A DNA stretch of 52,118 nt from an uncultured Helicobacter sp. (GTDB lineage Bacteria > Campylobacterota > Campylobacteria > Campylobacterales > Helicobacteraceae). Of this stretch, positions 44,949 through 52,118 are shown piece by piece. Position 1 is the first letter of the stretch. Every line of letters begins with the position of its first letter. Both the position numbers and the translations under genes were made by a program. The notes beneath the pieces were generated by a model that was not told the DNA's origin, ran no database searches, and worked only from the letters and a program-made list of their open reading frames with translations. Where the stretch lies: NCBI GenBank assembly GCA_949299115.1, contig CASFZH010000020.1, positions 1-52,118 of the forward strand, read 5' to 3'.

Positions 44949-46034
44949 TTATGTATGAGAAGCAGAATCTCTACATAAAGCATTAAATGTTTTTGGTATG
45001 ATATGAGCAGTCTTTATACCGTCGTCTAATAATTGCATGGTTTTTATCAGTATAGTGTCAATTTCTTTAGAGGAAAGCTTATTGGTTGGTTTAGGAATAA
45101 TGACATAATTTTTATCCCAAGTTGCCCATTTTATCGTATCATATTGCGAATAAAGTCCAATAGTAGGGATAAAAAGATTGGAAGCTATATGAATTGGTCC
45201 TGTGCTTGGACTAATAACGCAGCTCATTCGAGCGATTATTTCAACAAGATATAAGATGTCATTACCATTCCTATAGATTAAACATCTCTCATAAAGCATA
45301 GAATCTTGTGAAAGTTTTTGCATAAAATCATCATGCACACTATCATAGGTAACCACCACAATAACATATTGTGGATTAGCAATAAGCTTTTTTATTAAGT
45401 TAAGCCAATCATCAAGCTGTATAGTATGGCTTGCAGTCCAGCAAAATGGATTTACCATAATATAAAATTGCTTGTATGATTCCTTACCTCCTGCAGTTAT
45501 TTCATGTTTCAAAGATTTTTTAAAAAAATCTGTGATTACTTCTTTGTGTATTGTAGCAGTTCGTATGCAGCTTTGAGAAAAATCTACATCTGTAATCTTA
45601 GAATCATACAGTCTAGGATTAATTTTACGAATAAGTGTACAAAGATTCTGTATGCCATCTTGCTTGCGATATTTAGGCAAATATAAAAGTGGAATTGTTT
45701 TGTATCGTTTTGAAAATAAAGTAGCAATTTTAGTTGTTGTAATGATTGTTCGACAATTTGTCCTTGATAGGACATGTAAAAATTTCCTCTTTGGATTACT
45801 CAAAATTATATAATCACAATGATAACTATTCACCAAATCTATATGATGAGAAGTAATCTCTTTACCTATATCGATACATTCATCGACGAAACTAAGGTAT
45901 CGACACAAGTTGCTCATTAACGCATTGCCAAACACAATGAGTTTGCATTCATAGATTTTTTTAAGACAAAAAAAACCTGATATGGCTTTTACATTATCAC
46001 CTAAGCCATAATGATGCACAAACCCAACAACCAA
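44949..46034 (-). CDS. glycosyltransferase family 9 (heptosyltransferase-like)
   Basis: The C-terminal domain has the ADP-heptose-transferase pattern SPSTGPIHIASNLFIPTIGL and YSQYDTIKW. The N-terminal GFVHHYGLGDNVKAISGFFC is the usual acceptor-side start of the GT-B fold. IMVNPFCWTASHTI lies at the interdomain region. Such enzymes add heptose or related sugars to lipopolysaccharide core. GGAAGGAG is spaced for the TTG at 46034; the frame is open to a GTG at 46049 that contains the ribosome site. No other LPS genes are nearby, so its acceptor is unknown. It could be a Helicobacter-specific relative instead of WaaC or WaaF. Confidence 0.78.
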   Translation of the reverse strand: MVVGFVHHYGLGDNVKAISGFFCLKKIYECKLIVFGNALMSNLCRYLSFVDECIDIGKEITSHHIDLVNSYHCDYIILSNPKRKFLHVLSRTNCRTIITTTKIATLFSKRYKTIPLLYLPKYRKQDGIQNLCTLIRKINPRLYDSKITDVDFSQSCIRTATIHKEVITDFFKKSLKHEITAGGKESYKQFYIMVNPFCWTASHTIQLDDWLNLIKKLIANPQYVIVVVTYDSVHDDFMQKLSQDSMLYERCLIYRNGNDILYLVEIIARMSCVISPSTGPIHIASNLFIPTIGLYSQYDTIKWATWDKNYVIIPKPTNKLSSKEIDTILIKTMQLLDDGIKTAHIIPKTFNALCRDSASHT

Positions 46035-46318
46035 AAAGACTCCTTCCACATCAACATATTATCAGTAGCTATACTAATACATAATTGATACTTTCTATTT
46101 TAACATCTTTTGTAATTATAGAAAGCATTTCTTTTCTTTACTGTCCTTCTAATCATGTTATGTATGTTCGTTTGTTAACAATAAAATACTTATTGATTAA
46201 TAACAAATATAATATACACATACAATCATCATAGACAAGTATGATGTAATTTCATTACAGTATACTACAACGTATCATAAAATAATACATACTCTTTTGA
46301 TTTATTGCTATCATAATA

Positions 46319-47593
46319 CTATCTTGGGTCGGCTATCACACCTTCTAGTGCACTTTGTGCCACAACGGCGGCATTTGCAAGATAGACTTCTGAAGTCCTT
46401 GCTCCCATTCTCCCTATAAAATTACGATTAGTAGTAGAAATACATTTTTCATCATCACCCAATATTCCCATATATCCACCTAAACATGCTCCGCAAGTTG
46501 GATTACTAATTAATGCTCCAGCATCTAAAAGTGTATCAATGTATCCAGCTTGATGTGCTAATTTATAGATTCTTTGTGTCCCGGGAGTAACGATAAGCCT
46601 CACTTTTTTATCAATCTTCTTACCCTTTAGAATCTCACTTGCAATTTTTAAATCACTCAAACGACCATTTGTGCAAGAACCAATAAAAGCCTGTTGTATC
46701 GCTATTTTTTCTTTACTAGATTCTGAAATACTTTTACCATTACTTGGTAAAAATGGATAGGCTACCATAGGCTCTAATGTGTGTAAGTCAATGTGAATAT
46801 CTTGTGTATAAGTGGCATCAGCATCGCTATAATGAAATATTGGTTCACTTCTCAATCCATTATTGAGTTCTCTTACTTCTTGCAAAAAAGCTTTTGTTGT
46901 AGAATCTGCGGCAATAATACCATTTTTTGCTCCAGCCTCAATAGCCATATTACACAGTGAGAATCTATCATCCATGCTTAAAGATTCTATTCCATCTCCA
47001 CAAAATTCGAGTGCTTGATATAAAGCACCATCAACTCCCAAGATTCTAATAACTTCTAAAATCAAATCTTTGCCGCTTACCATTTTCTGCAATGTTCCAC
47101 TAAATGTAACTTTAATGCTTTTTGGAATCTTAAACCAATTCTTTCCCGTTATCATAGCATAAGCCAAATCTGTACTCCCCATACCCGTGCTAAATGCCCC
47201 CAAAGCTCCATGGGTACACGTATGAGAATCTGCTCCAATAATTACATCACCACTTACCACTAAGCCTTTTTCTGGCATGAGTGCATGTTCAATCCCCATA
47301 TCTCTTTCATCAAAAAAATATTCTAAGTCATGTTTTAATGCAAAATCTCTGCTAATACGTGCTTGATTAGCTGACGCAATGTCTTTTGCTGGGATAAAAT
47401 GGTCCATGACAATAGCAAAATTTTTGGGCTTAGCTAACTTTTTTGCACCAACTTTTTCAAATTCTTTAATTGAAATTGGCGTTGTAATATCATTCCCAAT
47501 AACCATGTCAATATCGCATTCCACAATATCATCAGCATATACTTTTTTGCCTACATGATGACTAAAAATCTTTTCTGTAATAGTTTGTCCCAT
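46319..47593 (-). CDS. leuC: 3-isopropylmalate dehydratase large subunit-like aconitase
   Basis: The [4Fe-4S] ligands are in ADSHTCTHG, GSCTNGR and CGACLGG, and the sequence has the short 424-residue LeuC/HacA-2 length, unlike the longer proteobacterial LeuC. It isomerises 2-isopropylmalate in leucine synthesis, with a separate small subunit LeuD for the rest of the active site. No leuD, leuA or leuB is in the window, and the neighbour downstream is a glycosyltransferase. Its partner must therefore be elsewhere, or it works on a related acid such as homoaconitate or dimethylmalate. AAGGAAG precedes ATG. Confidence 0.85.
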   Translation of the reverse strand: MGQTITEKIFSHHVGKKVYADDIVECDIDMVIGNDITTPISIKEFEKVGAKKLAKPKNFAIVMDHFIPAKDIASANQARISRDFALKHDLEYFFDERDMGIEHALMPEKGLVVSGDVIIGADSHTCTHGALGAFSTGMGSTDLAYAMITGKNWFKIPKSIKVTFSGTLQKMVSGKDLILEVIRILGVDGALYQALEFCGDGIESLSMDDRFSLCNMAIEAGAKNGIIAADSTTKAFLQEVRELNNGLRSEPIFHYSDADATYTQDIHIDLHTLEPMVAYPFLPSNGKSISESSKEKIAIQQAFIGSCTNGRLSDLKIASEILKGKKIDKKVRLIVTPGTQRIYKLAHQAGYIDTLLDAGALISNPTCGACLGGYMGILGDDEKCISTTNRNFIGRMGARTSEVYLANAAVVAQSALEGVIADPR

Positions 47594-48247
47594 TTTGCTT
47601 CCTTACATATTCATAATATTTACATTACATAAAGAATTATAATACATTAAACATTTTACAAAAGTCAAGCGAATTATAAATAATACGTGATATTAACTGA
47701 TTTTTTGTAATAGATTTGAGAGCTTTAGCGTACCCTACAAATGTTATAATTCTATGCAAATGTTATAATTCTATGCACATTGCATGAGCTTTAGTCTGCT
47801 AGATATTCTTACATAACTTTGAATCGCAGCACATAAAAATACAAAATCTCAAATCTCTCTAATGCTATCACAAAAATATGACTTACATTGCAATGGATAT
47901 GAGATTGAAATTGACTGCAAACATATATTTACATTTGTTAAGAATGTGGGGATTCAATGTCATGTAATAATGCTTTTTTGCATTAAATCTCCTACATAAT
48001 CCTTTCTATACTACATATTTTTACAATACGATAATCCAATAGTTCAGTGCTATACAAAATGCAATAAATAGTATGGATTCATAGGAATTATTATATGTAA
48101 CAGTGCATGTATCTGTTAATAAAAATATCTATCCAATTTGATATAATGTGAATCATATTACATGCAAACATTACAGAAATTTATTAGCTTAAAAACTTAT
48201 TTCATATTACTATAAAACCCATAATTTCTATTTTGTAAGGAATAGTA
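47594..48247. other. intergenic with duplicated -10 motif
   Basis: No gene. A 19-bp unit is repeated in tandem at 47738-47775 and is listed separately. The ribosome site AAGGAATA for the FUSC gene is at its right end. The start is 48248 (TTG). Confidence 0.45.
47738..47775 (+). repeat. two tandem 19-bp repeats, each with a TATAAT
   Basis: CAAATGTTATAATTCTATG occurs twice head to tail without change. Each unit holds TATAAT, so the duplication doubles a possible -10 box on the plus strand, about 470 bases before the FUSC gene. Confidence 0.85.
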
Positions 48248-50305
48248 TTGCAATATTTTTATCATCAATACATTAAAAAATATATACATATTTATGACCC
48301 CGGATATTTCAGCTTTTTTTATGCTCTAAAGGCTATGGTAGCTATTAGTCTAAGCGTTGTATTGCATTATTTTATATTTGGACCACAAGTTTTAGTGTGG
48401 GCTGGTATGACACCTATGCAAGTCTTCTTTCTCAATGCTACCCTAAGTCAACAAGCTGATAGAAAGCTGCACATGCTGGGCTTTGCTATTTGTTCGACCT
48501 TTGCAGTTGGATTTTTTACACTCCTAGCACAAAAGGCTTTGGGTAGTCATAATTTGAAAGATGTCTGGTGGCTTGCCTTGCCTGTCTTATTTTTAAGTTT
48601 TATGGTTGGTATGACAAGGGCGTATTCGCTTGATATATATCGCATGTTTGTACCTGTTATCGTAAATTCTTTAGTTGCGGCAATTTATGTTGATTCTCAT
48701 GTTTTTGTCCCCATACAACAAAGCATGTTTGTGGTATTTAGCAGTGCCATGATTGGCATTGTGATTGGATTTTTATTACTCAATAATCCGGGGAATTACG
48801 GAAAATACACACAAGTTTATTATCCACTCGTATTGAATCATTTGCAAAATATGGTACAACATCTTGATTCAGAAAAAGAGTTTGCCCACTATAAACATCT
48901 CACATTTTCCATGATTCATAATATCAAGCAAACCTTACACATAAAATCAACGCTCTATAATGATACCTATATGATTAAAAACATTAAACGTGCCTTATTT
49001 TATATTTACAGAATAGAAGATATTTATCTTATGGTACACATTCTACCGCAATATAAAATAGCCAAACAATATCCCTTATTACAGAAGGAAATCGCACAAA
49101 ACCTTGATATTCTAAGTAAAATCTTTATCGGGAAAATCCCAAAGATTCAAAGGCAAGAAGCTGATAAATTTATGAGTATTTCTTTATCTCACGCTAAAGA
49201 AAATGCCTTGCAAAATATAATAAAGATTCTCTATTTTAAATTCGAATCATTTTGTAAGGTTGGACGCAATGCCGATTCTGCATTCAATCCTCCTGAAAAA
49301 AAGAAACTAAAGGATATTATAAAGGCTTTTCATCATAATAATGCTACTTTTCGCTTTAGCATTAAATACGCACTGGCTATTGGTTTATCACTCCTTTTTG
49401 CCACACTCTTAAATATTAATCGCGGAATATGGATTAGTCTTGGTGTGGTAAGTGTAGTGCGTCCATCAGTTGGGGGTATGCAAAATATCAGCAAGGAATA
49501 CATCATAAGTGCAACCATTGGCATTGGCATTGGCATTGTCTTTTCTATTTTTGCTAATACTATTGCTTTTTATTCATTATTTATTCTTATCATCTTTCTT
49601 ATCGTGTATTTACGTGTGTTTCCTTTTTGGCTCTGGTCTGGCTTTATGATGTGTGGTTTTGTCATGATGTATTCAATCATGTATGAAGATTTTTTATATT
49701 ATGTGCTTGATAGATTATTTGATATTGGTGTGGGAATCCTCTTTGCTATACTTGTTTTTACAAAATTATGGCCTAGATTTTCTCATGATAATCTCAAACC
49801 ACTCTTACATAAGCAAATTACTATTCTTAAAGACATATTTAAACTACTAAGGGAATCAAAAGAATATAATGTACCGCTTAATAATCAAAGCCTACAAATC
49901 AAACATGCAGATTTTCTACATAATATTGAAGAGCTAAGAAATACATTAAAAGATTCTAAAAGTGAAAAATCTAGCACACGTAATTACATTGCAGTATATG
50001 GATTTGATCTTATTGAATCACTTGAATCATTGATTCTAAAAACAAACGAGCTCACACAATTATCAGAAGAATTTGATGAAACAAAACGAGAGCTTTATAT
50101 TAATGATATTAAGGCACTTGAGGTTCGTTTTGAAATGATTGAGAATCTTTTATCAAATACCTCACATTTTTTCAGATTCGACGCATTTAATGTATTTGCA
50201 AGCGATACAAATAGCTATTTCTCATGGATTACTCATCAAATTTTTCAAAATCAAAATCAACTTTATACATTGCTCAATGAGAATCATATTAGTATTCCAA
50301 ATTAG
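48248..50305 (+). CDS. FUSC-family (YccS/AaeB-like) inner-membrane protein
   Basis: The 685 residues show the duplicated layout of the family. An N-terminal membrane block of about six helices (residues 22-180) is followed by a cytoplasmic helical domain (about 185-365), a second membrane block beginning FRFSIKYALAIGLSLLFATL and containing GIWISLGVVSVVRPSVGGMQ, and a C-terminal helical tail. Relatives are proposed to export aromatic acids such as fusaric or p-hydroxybenzoic acid, or have unknown envelope roles. The start is TTG 48248, chosen because AAGGAATA precedes it. No membrane-fusion partner gene is adjacent, so efflux-pump membership is uncertain. Confidence 0.8.
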   Translation: MQYFYHQYIKKYIHIYDPGYFSFFYALKAMVAISLSVVLHYFIFGPQVLVWAGMTPMQVFFLNATLSQQADRKLHMLGFAICSTFAVGFFTLLAQKALGSHNLKDVWWLALPVLFLSFMVGMTRAYSLDIYRMFVPVIVNSLVAAIYVDSHVFVPIQQSMFVVFSSAMIGIVIGFLLLNNPGNYGKYTQVYYPLVLNHLQNMVQHLDSEKEFAHYKHLTFSMIHNIKQTLHIKSTLYNDTYMIKNIKRALFYIYRIEDIYLMVHILPQYKIAKQYPLLQKEIAQNLDILSKIFIGKIPKIQRQEADKFMSISLSHAKENALQNIIKILYFKFESFCKVGRNADSAFNPPEKKKLKDIIKAFHHNNATFRFSIKYALAIGLSLLFATLLNINRGIWISLGVVSVVRPSVGGMQNISKEYIISATIGIGIGIVFSIFANTIAFYSLFILIIFLIVYLRVFPFWLWSGFMMCGFVMMYSIMYEDFLYYVLDRLFDIGVGILFAILVFTKLWPRFSHDNLKPLLHKQITILKDIFKLLRESKEYNVPLNNQSLQIKHADFLHNIEELRNTLKDSKSEKSSTRNYIAVYGFDLIESLESLILKTNELTQLSEEFDETKRELYINDIKALEVRFEMIENLLSNTSHFFRFDAFNVFASDTNSYFSWITHQIFQNQNQLYTLLNENHISIPN

Positions 50306-50333
50306 ATTCTATGAAACAATAGATTGTAGTAAA

Positions 50334-51812
50334 TCAAATATGATGGTGTGCAATAATAAAATAAAAACTTTCAAGATAGCTTTGTATAGTAAGATGAGAA
50401 TCTTTTTTATATGCCTTATCAAACCCTGTTCCGTGGTCTGGACTTGTACGTAAAATAGGTAAATTAAGGCTTACATTAATGCTCCTATCAAAATAGAGTG
50501 CTTTTAGCGGAGCTAATCCACTATCATGATACATGGCAACAAAAAATGTAAATTTATCTCTATTGCTTGGAATAAAGGCAGAATCTGGAGGAATTGGTCC
50601 TATAAATATTTCCTGCCCTAATGTTGCATTCATATATTCAATACATTCTTGAATGACTGCGTCCTCATTACCCAATACACCATTATCGCCAGCATGAGGA
50701 TTGACACCCAATACTGCGATTTGTAAATCTTTTGTCTTAGAATCTTTTTTTACAAGATATGTTGGCATGTTTGTTTCTTGCTGTATTGCATGAGATTCTG
50801 TGGGTGATGATGAAAGTGTCATGGCTGAAAGCTGATGAGAATCTTTTGTATCAAGTAGACGTGCTACCATTTTTGCTGTAATGCTATTTTTCTTTACTGT
50901 TTCTGCTTGCATTTTATGCCGTATGGTCGCATAGTCATGGGCGACTGTATCTGATTTTCTTACATATTCTTGCTTATGAGAATCTCCGTCATGTAACATT
51001 GTAGGAGTTTGTATAGCAATGAGAGAAACATAAACATCATGCAAGAATTGTTGCAATGAATCTTTATTAATATGAGACACAACCTCTCGTAATGGGATAT
51101 GGTCTGTATAAAGCAGCACAAACATCTCTTCACAACCAAGCATCATAATGGCATTTTTATGAAATTTTTCCCGTAAATAGTGTGTATGCCCAGCATACGG
51201 TATGCCAGCAAGATTCCACGCATATTTACTAATAGGCAATGTTACCAATCCAGCATGATTGTCTATACTTAATTGTAAAGCGGCACAAAATGATTCAAAA
51301 CTATAACGTCCACTTTGTGCTGTTGGGATTCCACTCTTAATACTAATATTTGTAGAATCTAATTCATAAAGCTCCATTTTTGGCATCGGGATACCCAATA
51401 TTTCAGAAGCTTGTGTAAGTAGCTCATGACTTATGCAATAAATAGGATTGCACCATTGTGCTACAATATGATGGCTACGTAATATAATCTCCAATCCTAT
51501 ACCATTTATATCACCACAAGAAACATAAATCGTGGGCTTTTTGAGTTTCATGTTTGCTATATAGTGTTTAAGGTGATTTGGGTCATTGTGAGCTACTGTA
51601 TTGTGAGTATCCCTAAGAATGTGAGGTATCATTGGAAGAGCTTTTATTGCTTCTTTGGTGTCATGTGGATTATCATGCGATGTGGTATGCTCTATATGTG
51701 TTAGTTCATTGAGTTTTTGCAATGATTCGAGACTGTCATGAGTGATGGTATTAGCTCTTGTGGTAAGATTACTATTTCGTATCGTATCAATATGTGGCTT
51801 TTTTATACCCAT
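50334..51812 (-). CDS. pdxA: 4-hydroxythreonine-4-phosphate dehydrogenase with extra N-terminal and internal segments
   Basis: It oxidises 4-phosphohydroxy-threonine in pyridoxal phosphate synthesis. CGDINGIGLEI opens the enzyme at about residue 95. GHTHYLREKF, VLGVNPHAGDNGVLGNED, PPDSAFIPSNRDKFTFFVAM, YHDSGLAPLKAL and RTSPDHGTGFDKA carry the metal His and substrate sites. The family is about 310-330 residues, so 492 is very long: 86 extra Asn/His/Thr-rich residues precede the core and a disordered segment of about 85 (from about residue 285) splits it. AAGGACAAG before ATG 51812 supports the long start; the internal ATG 51554 has no such site. pdxJ is not seen. Confidence 0.9.
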   Translation of the reverse strand: MGIKKPHIDTIRNSNLTTRANTITHDSLESLQKLNELTHIEHTTSHDNPHDTKEAIKALPMIPHILRDTHNTVAHNDPNHLKHYIANMKLKKPTIYVSCGDINGIGLEIILRSHHIVAQWCNPIYCISHELLTQASEILGIPMPKMELYELDSTNISIKSGIPTAQSGRYSFESFCAALQLSIDNHAGLVTLPISKYAWNLAGIPYAGHTHYLREKFHKNAIMMLGCEEMFVLLYTDHIPLREVVSHINKDSLQQFLHDVYVSLIAIQTPTMLHDGDSHKQEYVRKSDTVAHDYATIRHKMQAETVKKNSITAKMVARLLDTKDSHQLSAMTLSSSPTESHAIQQETNMPTYLVKKDSKTKDLQIAVLGVNPHAGDNGVLGNEDAVIQECIEYMNATLGQEIFIGPIPPDSAFIPSNRDKFTFFVAMYHDSGLAPLKALYFDRSINVSLNLPILRTSPDHGTGFDKAYKKDSHLTIQSYLESFYFIIAHHHI

Positions 51813-52118
51813 ATCTTGTCCTTATGTCTATAACTGTATAGTAGAAAGTGTAATGATACAGTTTATATGTTTTACTATAGTATTTATTGTATCACAAAAA
51901 TCAGCAATGATACAAGGTGTATGTAGTAAATGTAATATTGTTGACTATCATATAAATAATGTAGTATGAAAGATACGATGAAATATAGCAGCATACCAAT
52001 AACATATACTAATTCCTATTTTTCTCTTTTAAGAGTTTAGTTATATATCTAGGTATAGTCTTTGGTATAAGGAGTAGATATTCATAGATACTATAGGCTA
52101 CTCTTAGGCTTAGGATTC
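51813..52118. other. intergenic to the window edge, nothing seen
   Basis: AT-rich sequence upstream of pdxA without a supportable gene. A frame at 51742-51969 overlaps pdxA in reverse and has shadow composition. Confidence 0.4.

Noticed and set aside
49515-49540. three ATTGGC hexamers in the FUSC gene
   Set aside because: A multiple of three cannot cause frameshift switching, and it encodes a natural Ile-Gly helix.

Overview
The window looks like a chromosomal stretch of an AT-rich epsilonproteobacterium of the Helicobacter/Campylobacter lineage, most likely an enterohepatic Helicobacter. The evidence is low GC, the heptamer AGATTCT/AGAATCT scattered everywhere, a DUF507-carA gene pair and split ThrE-like exporter genes as in H. 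pylori, a Hof-type outer-membrane protein, VacA-style autotransporter architecture, and a gene block matching the Campylobacter jejuni fucose locus. No tRNA, rRNA or CRISPR array was recognised.

Bases 1 to about 12,200 are a plasmid-like or integrative element in decay. They hold a ParA ATPase, a ribbon-helix-helix protein, an ssb remnant, a DnaB-like helicase broken by two frameshifts (one exactly in Walker A), a small winged-helix protein and many short unknown genes read from the minus strand. Noncoding DNA at 5.8-6.9 kb is full of palindromes and contains a structured, terminator-ended minus-strand RNA candidate. At least five genes of the element are visibly mutated. A repeat-rich strip and a shattered EndA-type nuclease gene mark the passage into the chromosome.

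From 12.7 to 22.5 kb the genes are household and envelope functions: a di-heme cytochrome c peroxidase, carA, a DUF507 gene, a secreted hypothetical, purF (Fe-S type), an LpoA-like periplasmic protein, a two-gene ThrE-like exporter, a Tat-exported aldo/keto-reductase homologue that has lost most of its catalytic tetrad, and a periplasmic alpha-carbonic anhydrase. A 1322-residue autotransporter with an S6 (IgA-protease/SPATE-type) serine protease domain follows at 23.2-27.1 kb, then tpiA and sdaA. The stretch 29.6-34.4 kb is gene-poor and carries envelope proteins, including a TRL-type lipoprotein behind a poly-T promoter that could be phase-variable.

From 34.5 to 42.3 kb lies a minus-strand operon with the content and order of C. 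jejuni cj0480c-cj0490: IclR regulator, DapA-like aldolase, split UxaA-like dehydratase, MFS transporter, short-chain dehydrogenase, FucP, amidohydrolase plus mutarotase (here fused), aldehyde dehydrogenase. Together these would import L-fucose and oxidise it to a lactone, acid, keto-deoxy acid, and finally pyruvate plus lactate. Here the MFS gene has an internal deletion, the dehydrogenase is frameshifted, and the aldehyde dehydrogenase is a deleted pseudogene. A 164-bp copy of the dehydrogenase gene sits beyond the regulator as a direct repeat. The locus therefore seems to be decaying or rearranged.

The right end has a DMT-type exporter, a family-9 glycosyltransferase-like gene, an orphan leuC-like gene, a FUSC-type membrane protein and an unusually long pdxA.
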